Source of the DNA: Mortierella alpina
Lineage: Eukaryota; Mortierellomycota; Mortierellomycetes; Mortierellales; Mortierellaceae
Direction of reading: 5' to 3'
NCBI GenBank assembly: GCA_029449245.1
Contig: JANATF010000013.1
Location: forward strand, 682,001 to 746,000
Length of the DNA: 64,000 bases
Shown one piece after another: positions 19,140 through 30,426 of the stretch. A program made the position numbers and the translations under genes. Each line of letters starts with the position of its first letter. The first letter of the stretch is position 1. The notes under the pieces were generated by a model. That model was given only the letters and a program-made list of their open reading frames with translations. It made no database searches and was not told where the DNA came from.

Positions 19140-22100
19140 TTGACGTGTGCTCATTCCAGCGACTTTTTTCGAGCCTCGGGAGCGTGCTGCATCAGGCCAG
19201 GCACTGTTTTCTTGGTTTACTCATTTTCACCATCTGAGTTGCGGAATCAACCTTTTCACCAAGAGGGGCCGTGGCGGCCGAGTCGGTGGCGGAAGCTATG
19301 GACAGCGAAACAACGCCTTCTCAATGTTGGTACACCCGTTCAGAGACCTCACACGGGCACTGCCGCCGACCGAACCCACCGTGACCCAGGTGCAGTACAA
19401 CATCAGGTCGGCCTCCGACACCAAGTTGGGACCCTTCTGCCAGCCCAGTACCTCGAAATCCATCCTAACGGCCCTAACGTCATTGGCGACCTTAACGAAA
19501 CATTGGAGCTGCCCACACGGCGACTCAAATCATCCGTGGGTTAGACACTCACTCCCCAGCCCTATAGACCCAGAGGTGGGTAATCGTGGGCGAAACGGGG
19601 GGCTCGCTGTGCTTGCCCACCCTAACTGCCCCTTCCCCCTTGCACTCATCACAGCAGAGTGAGCAGACGACCAACAATCCTCCTTCATCACCTCATCACC
19701 ATCACACTTGACATATTAACTATCATCTCTGTCTACCATTAACCCCCAAGCAGCGCCAAACATACCCAGCAGCTGAGAACAGCCCTCGCTCCGTATTTGA
19801 ACCCGCAAGGAACCATTATAGACGGCACCAACCTAGTAATCTTGGGCGATTTCAACCTTCATATGTGAGAACGCGTTCACGATCCTCCGAGCAGGAGCCA
19901 TGGCTCAATGACCAAGGCCATCATTGACTTCCTGGACAGCACCGGGCTCATTTTGGAATCAGAGTCTCCAAACCAGGGCCGAGTGACCTTCTCCCAACGG
20001 GCGCGAGACCAACTGCAGGAAAGCGTTCTGGACCTGGTGTGGACGTCGCCTCGAGCCCACTTACGGCCCAAAGACTGCACATAGATGAGACATATGTGGC
20101 ATCAGATCACTTTCCTGTGCACTTTACAATCCAGATGCCTAGACAGCCCGTCCCGTCTCCCTACGAAGCGCCACAACGGCCGCGGTGGAAGATTGACACT
20201 CTCTTGGCAGACGAAGAGCTACAAGAGACCTACTGCATGAGGCTAGATGCCAGGATGAATCAGCATGCTACTGACCTTCAGTCTGTGACAGACGCTCTGG
20301 ATCTGGGCAATCTCTCTCTGCAGAACAGGCAAGCAATGGCCGATCAGTTTATAATAGAACTCCACACCTCCATCATCGACATAGCAGATGAAGTGCTCGG
20401 GAAGGTCAGACCGAACCCACGCAGGCGCCGGAAAGATTTTTGGGACGAGACCCTCGCACAGCTGCTTGAGGTGAGACAACGCTGCGAGCGACGGGCTCTT
20501 CGTGCTGGTCGAGACTTTGACGATGACTATGAGGACCCTTCTCGCCAACTACGCCGCGCCCGGGAGGACCTCTACTCCCACGTCAGCAAAACCAAACAAG
20601 ACAACTATGCTCACTGGTCGCAACAGCTGTCCGCACAGCCCCTCGGCAAGCAAGCCCACACATTTGCTACCCTCAAGAAGTACCACAACAAGGGCGCCTC
20701 TCTTCATCCCCCTCTCGAATCTCTTGCTAAGGCCGAGCGCTTCTTCAACACCCAGTTCTTGCCTCTTACCAGGTCTGGTGAGGGCGCACCAATACCGCGA
20801 CTGCATCTACTGGACTCTCCACCTCCCGCTGTCAGAGCGGACCCCACAGATCACCCCAGCGATCCTGATATCGTTTTTAGGTTTCATCTGGGAGCAATCG
20901 AGGCTGCAATCCTATCTCAAAGCCACGGCAAAACAGGAGGCATCGATGGTCTTGTGCGAGAAATGCTGCCCCGCCTGTCCCAAGGTCTAGTATTCAGTAT
21001 CCGAATCTTATTCCAATGGTTCTACACCGCTGGTGTCATACCATCCTCTTGGTCCAACAGCGTCACGTTCCCGATCTACAAAGGCAAAGGCGACCGCCTC
21101 GACTGGGCCAACCAACGTCCCATCGCCCTGCTACCCGTCCTCAGGAAGATTTGGGAACGTTGCATCGTCAATGTCGTGCAAGACATCCTTCTCGATATCT
21201 GCCAAGGCGACTTCCGCAGCGGGCGTGGAACCCTCGAGCAGGCTGCGTGCGTGCATGCATGCATAGAAAAGATATACCATGATGGTGGACAAGCATGGTC
21301 GGCGTTCTTGGACATACAGGCGGCTTACAACTCGGTGGATCGCACCCTTCTCTGGCAGACTCTTCAGGAAGCCGGATTTGATCTTCGCCTTGGAAGCATG
21401 ATCCAAAGACTCTACGACAGCAGCACAACACAAATTTTGACCTCACCTCAGCCACACGGTCCATGCGCGAGCAGGAGTGCAACAGGGAGCTGTCCTCTCA
21501 CCGAGTCTGTACAACCTGTACATTAATGATCTTCCGCAACGGCTCCGAGACCACGACATAGGAGTGGACATGGGTCGCACAAAAGTCAGTGCCGGTCTCT
21601 ACGCGGACGACGTTGGCATCGTGTGCCGGTCTGCAGAGGAACTACAACGAGCCCTGGATGTCTGTGCAGCGTTCTCTCAAGAGCGCCACTTTCGATGGAA
21701 GCCCGCCAAGAGCAAAATCATCACCCCGAAAGGACAAGAGCATGAAGAGTTCCGTCTGTATGGACAGCCACTCGAAAACGTGCCGATGTTCACATACCTG
21801 GGCATCAAATTCGACTGTCATGGCATCAACATGGAGGCGCAAGTGACGCACAGTATCACCAAAGAGAGAGGCACAGCTATTGTTCTCCGGTCCATGGGCT
21901 GCTATCTCGGTGGATTAGACCCTTTCATGGTGGCTACACTGTACAAATCCACTATCAGGTCGCAGCTGGAATATGGCCTCACTATCTGCCCGCTGCCGAG
22001 GGCGCTCGTGCAGCGGCTAGTGGCGATGGAAAAGAACACCCTCAGCCATTTTTTTGGGACCGCCAAATGGTCTGGTCAAGAGATCCTCTACTCTCTAATC

Positions 22101-22694
22101 GAGGCTCTACCGATCAATGACCATATCACGGCCCTCAACTCCGCTTGTCTAGCGCGTATCTCGCTAGCCGACTCTGACTGCCTCATCAGCCAGGTCCTCC
22201 CAGTAGCCTGTGCTATCCCCACGAGCTTCATCTCGCTGTGCAAGGACCAGAACGCCCCATGGGTACAGGCTGCCCCAGCCTTTGAAGCACTGGACGTTGC
22301 TGAGTGCTACACCAGAAAAAACCTCAAGTCTGCTTAGACCAAGCTGCGGGAAGCAAACATAGCTTATCAAGAACAGCAAAAAGTCGAACGCCGGCGGCGA
22401 GGAGCTGGCCACTCACTCGCGGACAACGTCCCACCTCGAGACCTTCTGCGACTCTCAAAGTGCGCGAAGATGCCCCGCCTATGGACCATGCTCTACTGGT
22501 TCAACCGCATGCCGCCTTACGGAGTGGAATGCGAAGCGTGCGGTGATGGCATGAAGGTCAGCCGTCGCCACATCCAAGACGATTGCCTCCTGTGGCAGCA
22601 ATATGCTGCCTCCGACTGGTACAAAGAGCCCACCAACCAAACCGCGCAGTATTGGTTGGACAGATGCTTCCTCTCTGCAAACAGCCTTTACTAA
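19140..22694 (+). pseudogene. Decayed LINE (non-LTR retrotransposon) with APE endonuclease and reverse transcriptase
   Basis: An APE-type endonuclease region comes first, in more than one frame, with GGLAVLAHPN near 19605, VILGDFNLHM followed by a stop near 19866, and SDHFPVHF near 20100. The RT follows from about 20130 in a 495-codon frame with GKTGGIDGL, NQRPIALLPVLRKIWERC and motif A FLDIQAAYNSVDR. A frameshift at about 21440-21480 moves to the next frame, which holds QQGAVLSPSLYN and the catalytic motif LYADDVGIV. A TAG at 22335 breaks this frame; after it the reading continues to a CCHC knuckle CEACGDGMKVSRRHIQDDC and a natural stop at 22694. At least two frameshifts and two stops make the copy inactive. 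No poly(A) tail was seen. From 22698 to 23069 I see nothing recognisable. Confidence 0.85.
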
Positions 22695-23069
22695 CACCAA
22701 AGGTGATCTTCTTGGAGTAGGACGTTCCCAGAGATGCAGTGTCTCGGCGAAAGTAGCACTATACTGAAAGTTGAATACACGGAGCTGGAAAGAATATCCC
22801 TGCTCGCAAGAACTCAGGGATGACCCCCAGGTCTTGGCTGCGTAAAAGATGCACACTCCGGGGCGATGCAGCTCTTATAACGTGCGGAGGCATTCTCGGA
22901 GGGTTAAATAGAAGCTAGATCCATTCGCACCCTACTTGACCAGCGTGATGGTCCTCGGTCCCCAAAGGCTCCCATCGTGGCTGTGCTGAGATTTACCAAC
23001 CAATCCGCCAGACCAGTTCTCCAGAGTGGAATTCCTGATAATCAATGTCATAATAGCCTGGATCTCAAA

Positions 23070-23211
23070 GGATAATATGACATGGCAGCAAGAGTGGTAA
23101 TAATGTCACTTTGTCTTTCTTTCTGGATGCTAGATTGACATTCAAAATATCATATTATCCTGCGGTCCAAAAAGATAAAATGACATCTCGGCATGTCACT
23201 CTATCTTTTGG
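23070..23211. repeat. Two adjacent short inverted-repeat elements
   Basis: The first runs from GGATAATATGA (23070-23080) to TCATATTATCC (23150-23160). The second, 23167-23211, is an almost perfect hairpin with arms starting CCAAAAAGATA and ending CTATCTTTTGG around a short loop. Both share the GATAA(T/A)ATGACAT motif with the 112-bp element at 8928 and 17252. Confidence 0.6.
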
Positions 23212-23249
23212 CAATGTCATTTCAAGTTGTTTTTTCGAGCGGAGAATCT

Positions 23250-23632
23250 ATTCGGCAGCCCGGGTTGTCAAGAGTTGCATGGCAACCCACGCACAAAAAA
23301 TTACTTTTTCACCCTGCTGCTTCAAAAGCAACGATAGAGCTGCCAAAATACACCAGAAGACGTCTCTTCACGCTGTCTCCCTGTTGATACTCTTAGTCTT
23401 CAGGCTACTGCTAGTATGAAAAATACTGTTTTGAGCGTGGAGGGATGGCTAGAGTGGATATTTGGGAACAAACATGCAGTGACGGGGCTAGGGACGTCGA
23501 GTGTCGTGGCCAACGTGAAAAAAAGAGGAAATGTATCAAGAGGATCGTCGTTGACGAGAAGAAAAAGAAAAATAGTTTTGTATGGGGTTTGTAGGGGTTG
23601 TCAATATTGCATGGCAACCCAAGATGTGGAAT
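23250..23632 (+). mobile_element. 383-bp MITE, family M (copy 2)
   Basis: The same element as 8521-8917, in the opposite orientation. Shared sequence includes the CTGCTGCTTCAAAAG stretch near the left end, TTTGAGCGTGGAG in the middle and GGGTTGTCAATATTGCATGGC at the right end. The flanks AATCT and AGATT extend the inverted symmetry. The right terminus is decayed (AAGATGTGGAAT instead of the GGCAACCCGG-type end). It is non-coding. From 23633 to 24033 only a weak AAAAGATAAATTGGCAT copy of the short repeat is visible. Confidence 0.75.
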
Positions 23633-24033
23633 AGATTATCCCTTATTTTGAAGTTCAAAAGATAAATTGGCATCTCAAAATATGTACTTTTTTTTGAACA
23701 GATATTCGTGATTCGTGTTCTGACATCCATGTCATATCAAGTTCATGACAATGCTGTCATTACATTTTCACCTCACACAGGTCGCCTCATCATGCTTTTT
23801 GTACCCGCAGAAAGGCTGGTCGTCGTACAATCACATCCCTTAACACTCAAATCACTGAAGTATTAAAGATTAAGGCTGTATCGTTTCTGAAACCCTTTTC
23901 AAGAGGACGGCAACATGATCTGACCGCGTAGCATGCGCTTAATTTGTGCAACCGCGTCGCTCGGCTAACGGTTTTAAGCAGGAGAGGGGGCATCGACGAG
24001 AGCCGTTAGTACAAGAAGCATCCACTGCTCAGG

Positions 24034-25677
24034 TCATGATGTAAATTTCTCCGAGCGAATTACCTGGATCCATGGGATGGATGACGCACCAGTTGAAGCA
24101 GCCTCAACAGCATGCTTTGCGCGGTTGGCAGCTGTCAATGTCTCATATAGAATCCGCCATCCTTCCTTGCGGCCCTGATCGAATAATGAATTGATCCAAT
24201 AGCAGTACCACTTGTGCGACTGAACCACATCAAACGCAGCATCGTCCTCATCGTCCTCATCGTCTTGTCCCATCCCATCATCCTTGGTACTATTGTCGAG
24301 GGCAGTCATTGATGGTTGTAGTCCCATGCTGGAAATAAAAGTGCACTGGGTGTGACATGCTTGACATGAGAGGATTCTCTGTTTCTCTACTGCAGTCCAT
24401 CCAAAGAGTGATAGGATCAAGGGCTTTGTGCTAGGTCCGTTCTGGAATAAGGTTTCCAATGCCTCTAATTGCTCCACAGACTGAAAGATCATAAAGCAAA
24501 CAAGAAGTGTGTAAGTTTCTGTAACATGACTTGTCAAAGTCGTTGACAGTTGCGTGGATCTACAGCGCGTTTCCATACCAAAGGATGGCGGACCGTATCC
24601 ATCAAAGGATCTGAGACAATCGACTCTAGTCGCTCTGCCCGATCCAACAGATCTTGCCTAGCTTGAGATTGTGATACAACCGGGAATTTGTAGATGTTGT
24701 CTAACAATAGGGAAATAACCAGTGTAAACAATCTTACTGTAGTCATCAAACATCCAGATATGCGTTCATAGCAGCACGTAATTACCATCGCAAGGATGCG
24801 TCTTCCAGGGGCACGGTGCAACGTGGTTCTCGGTAAGCATGGCGTGAAACTTTGGACCCAAGACTAAAATATTATACACAACTCTCGTGTCAGCCTCCTT
24901 GTGGCTTTCTGGCCACAAATGATCTTCATGGAATGGCAATACCCCACGGTAAGGCCCACTCGTACCTTCAATATCCTGCTCGGGAATAAAGTCATCCATA
25001 TCAAAGTCAGCAAAATCGCTTTTGACTGCAGCATTGAGATCCTCATGATTGCCGTCAGTGTCCGTAGTATCCTGTCTCCTTTCAGCATCGGACTCTAGGT
25101 CTATCCTGACAATAACGACACCTCCGCAACCTCCACAGCACTCCAACCGATCGTCGCTGGTGTTGATCCAGCCACGCTTAGCACACTCGATTGCATTGAC
25201 CATTTTAGGTTTATCAAACCAAGTGGAGGGCTTGAATGTCTCTAGTCGCTCATGGAATTGGTCCCTGGACCAAGGCATGTATCGTTTCCTGGTTGCTTCC
25301 TTTGTCTGAGTCGATTTTGCATCCAAGGTCAGCGTTCCAGATCCTGTTGATTCTGTGGGTGTGGCGGGGACGAGTTGAGTGGTGGGAGCACTGGCAGCAA
25401 TGGACGCTGCAATAGAGTCGTGCAAGGTGGGGCGCGAGGCTGCTAGGCGGGATAGTCTGTCGAGGACGGCAGGCCTTGGAGGCTTGTAGGATTGCCTCCG
25501 TGCAGCGATCAACAGAGCCTTGTCTGTGGAGGAAGACGGGATCGCGGGCGATGGTGAGGAAGAGGAGGCATTGTTGAAGGGTGGAGGCGGCTTCTCGGCA
25601 GAGTGCCTCTTTGAAGGATGGGCAAAGAGCGAGTTGAGCAGTGCGATGGACTCATCGACCTTGCGTTTGGTGTCCAT
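24034..25677 (-). CDS. zf-C3HC protein, ZC3HC1/NIPA-Rsm1-like
   Basis: Member of the C3HC zinc-finger family (human ZC3HC1/NIPA, fission yeast Rsm1), nuclear proteins linked to the nuclear pore basket and mRNA export. Exons on the minus strand are 25677-24786, 24700-24579 and 24480-24034, giving 486 aa with consistent phases. The first module has YMPWSRDQFHERLETF and GWINTSDDRLECCGGCGG; it is closed by HEDHLWPE and ENHVAPCPW. The second module, in exons 2-3, has SLFGWTAVEKQRILSCQAC. A long acidic insert (DDEDDEDD) precedes the C-terminal SHKWYCYWI. The start at 25677 (MDTKRKVDESIALLNSLF) is chosen for family resemblance. An in-frame upstream Met lies at about 25752 (MQASHGHIGTAT). ALG1 is divergent, 447 bp away. 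Confidence 0.88.
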
Positions 25678-26124
25678 GTGGAAGGATGGGCGATCTTGGT
25701 GTTGTTCGTTGTACTGAGTGGCTGTTCCAATGTGTCCGTGGCTGGCTTGCATGCGCGGTGCTCGTGCTCCTCCGTGTCTGGCGTACCGTAGCAATACGCG
25801 CTTGCTGGTTGTGTTGGGGAAGAGCAGAAAAGAAGACCACAGAGGTGACGTGCTTCTGTGCTCTTCGTTTTTCTTTTTGGCCCCTTTGCCCGGACACACC
25901 CACCGACCAATAATGGCCGGTGAGTGCGTGTCCTTGCCGCGTGGGATTCGAATTTCTGATCTGATCTGTAATTGCACACTCCACCACACACCCACGCTTG
26001 TTGGGTTCACATTTTTTTTCTTCTCCACTCCACACCTCTCTCGTCCTCGCACTCCTTGCTTTGGTTCCTCTTCACTCCTCCTCCTCCTCCTCCATTGCTC
26101 CTTCTCCTCAGTTCATCCCTCATC

Positions 26125-28347
26125 ATGGACGACTTTACGGAACTGGATCGCGAAAAGCTTGGCTACGACAAGTCAAACTCCATCGCCATCATTGTCGGGC
26201 TGACCTTCATGGTCCTCTTCCGTTTCATCGGATACCTTGCTGCAAAGACACCCAAGGTAGCTGCCATCGGCAAGAAGAGCTTCTGCATCGTGGTCCTCGG
26301 CGATGTCGGACACAGCCCTCGAATGCTGCTGCATGCACGGAGTGCGCTGAGCGCCGGCTGGAGAGTTGATTTCATTGGTTATAAAGGTAAATCAACCTGA
26401 TCAGCATTTTGTTCTGTTTGTTTGTTTGCTACGGCCTAATTGCGTGAAAAAAAATGTGCGTCAATGTCTATCGATGTCGCCTCTCCAGAATGGTTATCTC
26501 TTGCACCACTGCACTTGCACAGGTCTGCCTGGCCTATGGACATGTATTCTGACTATCTCTCCCTATCTTGAAAAATCAACAATGTCAGGTTCAAGCCTAC
26601 CAGCGGACCTCGAGAACCACCCCTCGATCCAGTTCCATTACCTCACACAACTTCCCCGTGTATCCGAGAGCATGCCTCGCATCTTGTACTACCTCTTTGC
26701 TCCGATCAAGGCTTTGCTCCTGGCCACCCAGCTGTTCTATGTGTCCATGTTCAATGTCGCTGCCCCCGAGGTGTATCTGGTTCAGGTAAGACAGGCAAAC
26801 GCCTGCAAACAGCTCACTTTTTTGCTTGCTGACAAAACAGTCGCATCTAAAATCGACTGGAATCGTTTGTCTAACCTTGCCCGCATAAAAATAAACCTTG
26901 CGTCGTCCTAGAACCCTCCTGCGATCCCCACGCTCCATATCATGCAGCTCGTGAACTGGCTCAAGCAGCGTCATTTGGTCATTGACTGGCACAACTATGG
27001 CTCCTCAGTCGTTGCTCAGCGCTTGGGAAAAGACTCCGTTTTTACAAAGGTGGTCGCCCTCTACGAGCGGGTTTGGGGTTACAAGGCCACCATCCACATC
27101 TGTGTCAGCCGCGCCATGGCTCGTGAACTTCTCTACAAGTTCGAGAAGCGTGGAAAGGTCGCCACTCTCTACGACCGCCCTCCCGAGCAGTTTCACCGCC
27201 TGGAGACAGACGAGATTCACGATGTAAACCACTTGGCTAGCAAGGATCTGTGCGTGAGTGTATTATGCTCGGCTTTCAGCTTACTCACCTTGTTTTTAAT
27301 GCCACGTCCATGTAGTTCCTTGGAGAGTTGAAGCTGGAAAAGTTGGTGAAGGAGCAGTCTTTGAACAGTTCTTTCTTGCCCATCATCGGAAGTAACCAGA
27401 CATTGTTAACGGAAAAGAAGACTGCCAACGGACCTGCAACATTCCGTGGCGACCGCCCTATTTTGATCGTGTCGAGCACCAGCTGGACTGCAGATGAGGA
27501 TTTCCAATTGCTTCTGACTGCCGCCAAGCAGTACGATGACCTCGCCAAGCTCGAGAACACTGGCAACGCTACCTCCGCTGGAAAGGGCAAGGCCGACGTG
27601 TTCCCCAAATTGTTGTTTGTCATCACAGGGAAAGGTCCACTGAAGCAGCACTACGAGGAGGTCATCAGCAAACTGGATCTGGAGAACGTCGTCTTTGTCA
27701 CCACTTGGCTCAGCCCCGAAGACTACCCTCGCCTTCTTGGTATGTAGCCCTTCCTTCGCTCCTTACTTGCGGGAAAATGGCGTGCTTGGGAGTTTTTTTA
27801 TATTCATGATAGACTAACCGAGGAAAGGAAAACTGATGTTGTGTTCTTGCTGCGCTGAATAGGATCGGCTGACTTGGGAGTTTCATTACACACATCTGCC
27901 TCAGGCGTGGACCTGCCCATGAAGGTAGTCGACATGTTTGGCTGTGGTCTCCCTGTCTGTGCATTCAACTACCCCGCGCTTCCTGAGCTGGTCGTCGCAA
28001 AGTCCAACGGTCTGGTCTTTGAGAGTGCCAACGAACTCAAAGCTCAATTGGTTCATCTCTTCAAGGACTTTCCTCTGGCTCAGCCCGAGAGCCATAAGCA
28101 GCTCCAGGGAATGAGGACAGTGATCCAGGACTCTTTCCAATCAACGAGGTGGGAGCAGAACTGGACCACGACCATGTTCCCTCTTCTCCGTAACCTGGAC
28201 AAGACATGGGCAGATTCGCAGATGTTTGCAGAGCACCCCGTGTACACTCTTAACCCTAAGCATGTGTCAGAACCGTTGGATATCGACGAGCTTGAGGAGG
28301 ATGAGGAGGACGAGTACATTGAGGACGAGGCCGAGGCCGAGGAGTAG
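26125..28347 (+). CDS. ALG1: Alg1, chitobiosyldiphosphodolichol beta-mannosyltransferase
   Basis: Adds the first mannose, from GDP-Man, to GlcNAc2-PP-dolichol on the cytosolic face of the ER (GT33, GT-B fold). Exons are 26125-26386, 26589-26785, 26912-27253, 27316-27739 and 27863-28347; 569 aa, longer than yeast Alg1 mainly because of inserts and a tail. A membrane anchor lies at about residues 22-40 (IAIIVGLTFMVLFRFIGYLA). Family motifs include VVLGDVGHSPRM, VIDWHNYGSS, LYDRPPEQFH, LFVITGKGPLK and the donor-site region SASGVDLPMKVVDMFGCGLP. The last 25 residues are strongly acidic (EEDEEDEYIEDEAEAEE). The 5' flank is CT-rich directly before the start codon. Confidence 0.95.
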
Positions 28348-28676
28348 TTGTATGTAGCCAAACACGACAGAGAGTCGCATGCATTCCCCCACTTTTTTCA
28401 TTAATATATGTTTTTCCCCCTCTTTATCACTTCATAATATATTATACAATTTCTCCTGACAGGAGTACACACGACGTATAAACAAGGATAACGACAAAGG
28501 AAGACGAAGATATCGAAAACGATTGCCCTGTTCTTTCTAATCATCAAGTGTGATTCTTCAAGAATACTTTAATAGTATTAATTACGTGTTGGTGCCTGCC
28601 CAAGGACGCTTCGTTACCATTGATGCGCTATAGTAGTCTCTACGTATGCGATGTCAGCATCAGAGAAATAGCCGTT

Positions 28677-30426
28677 TTAGGGCTTGAGGACGTTGTCCAG
28701 AACAGATTTAAACGCCTCCCAGGTCTCCTTGCCACTGGGAACAATCTGACTAGCTGGAAGCGAGAAGCCGTAGTGTCCAGTATCACGCAACTCGACCGCG
28801 AAAGGAGCTTTGACACCAGCACTGAACGCATAGTCAGTGGAGCTGCCGGAGGCCTGGTAGATGGTATTGTAAATATCTCCAGCCTTGAAGGTAACGCCGT
28901 TCACTTTTTTCAAGGCCGCGACGGCTCCATCAGCCAGACCTTTCAGGTAGTCATAGTTATCGGGCACTGTGCCGGTGTAACCATAGGGAACCATCCACAA
29001 CTGGGAATACGCATGGAAATCAACTAAACGACCGAGGGAGAAGCACAGGACTTCAGTTAAGGCTGACCTATTTCATGCAAAATACACCTAGAGCGCAAGA
29101 TAGGACCGTACTAGATAAAACTTACTGTAGCTGACAACATTGGGGGTGTCCTTGAGGTACTTGCCAATGTTGGAGGCCTCAGGGGAAGAGAAGGCTGACG
29201 GGCCCATGTAGTCGTCAGCGCAAACGTCAGAGGAAGATCCGCCCTCATTCCAGTGGAAGTCCCAGTTACGGTTGGCTAAAGGGCAAAAAGGAAAGGAGGA
29301 GGGCTGATTGTTAGAGGACAGGACCTTGACATCTAACAACGCAGACTATACAGGAGGATTCAACGTACTGTCAGTGCCGAGGCATTCTGGGTTGCTTGGG
29401 TTCGGTTGAGTGTTCTTGCGATGCATACGGTCCGTGGTCTGGGTGATAACGAATCCGTCGGGGTTCATGATGGGGATAATGTGGAACGTGTACGTTTTCA
29501 AGTACTCGGCCACTTTTGGATCTGTGCCGGTCACCAGCTGGTCGATGATGAACTCAACGACAGCACCGCTGATCCACTCACGGGCGTGTTGAAGACCTAT
29601 TTTATATTATTTTTTTTAAAAAAAAACGACATCATTAGTTTTATAGCCGACACCTGTGTTCTCCACTCATTCGTCGACGATCCTTACCATGTAGAACAAC
29701 GTTATTAGGGCCAGTGCCAATCTTGATACCAGCCTGTTCTCTTCCCTCAAAGGTCTTTCCGGCGCTGAACCCAGAAGCAATGTCTGAATGGTTCTTGATT
29801 TGCGCGTTAAGCCAGGCGGTATGGTCGTCATAAGAATGGTAACCTGCAAACCAGTCGTCGGCCTTCGGGACTGGAGTCGAGCCACCAGGTTTACGGAACA
29901 ATGACCCGCCAACATTCTCGAGCGACTCGACCATAGTCTTCTTGACGGCCATCCACTTTTGCTGATATTTGTTGTACTCGTCTTGCTCAACATTCAACAA
30001 ATCTTGCAAGTTATTGATCAAAATTTCATATGAGAAACCCAGGGCCTTGAACTTGTCAAAGGACTCGGGCGGGACGCGAACGTCAATGGCGCCACCCAAG
30101 ATTTTGTTGTGTGAAAAATAGTCAAGATGAAGGTCATGTTCGACCGCGGTCAGTTGCTTGAGCTGTTCGTCGGTTTTGAGCAGAATGCGTACAACGCGGT
30201 GGTTGGCATAGGATTTGGGAGCAACATCGGCTCGTGGCTGCAAGTGAGGGCGACGATCAATAGGGGCGAGCGACCTGGAGGAGAGACCCTTGGAGGGAGG
30301 GAGGAAATTGCGGGGGTGGCGGTTGATGGGGGCAGTGGGAAGGGCCGTCGTGGTGCTTGAGTCTGAGAGGAGGATCGACAGAGCCACAACTGCCGTCAGC
30401 GAGATTTCGGTGAGCGATAAACGCAT
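28677..30426 (-). CDS. Secreted M14 zinc carboxypeptidase (carboxypeptidase A-like, with propeptide)
   Basis: A secreted metallocarboxypeptidase preproenzyme. Exons are 30426-29688, 29596-29369, 29275-29126 and 29023-28677; 487 aa, all introns phase 1. A hydrophobic signal peptide (about residues 1-28) is followed by an activation propeptide (about 70-180, with [15 protein letters not shown]). Zinc ligands His and Glu lie in [10 protein letters not shown], created across intron 1, and the third His in DFHAYSQLW, created across intron 3. The substrate-binding region is MNPDGFVIT followed by RMHRKN and NRNWDFHW. The catalytic Glu is in [13 protein letters not shown]. All catalytic residues of M14A are present, so it should be active. 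The likely role is extracellular protein digestion. Confidence 0.92.

Noticed and set aside
19140-22694. LINE as an intact, active retrotransposon
   Set aside because: Frameshift at about 21440-21480, stop at 22335, stop right after the GDFN motif of the endonuclease, and the endonuclease spread over several frames.
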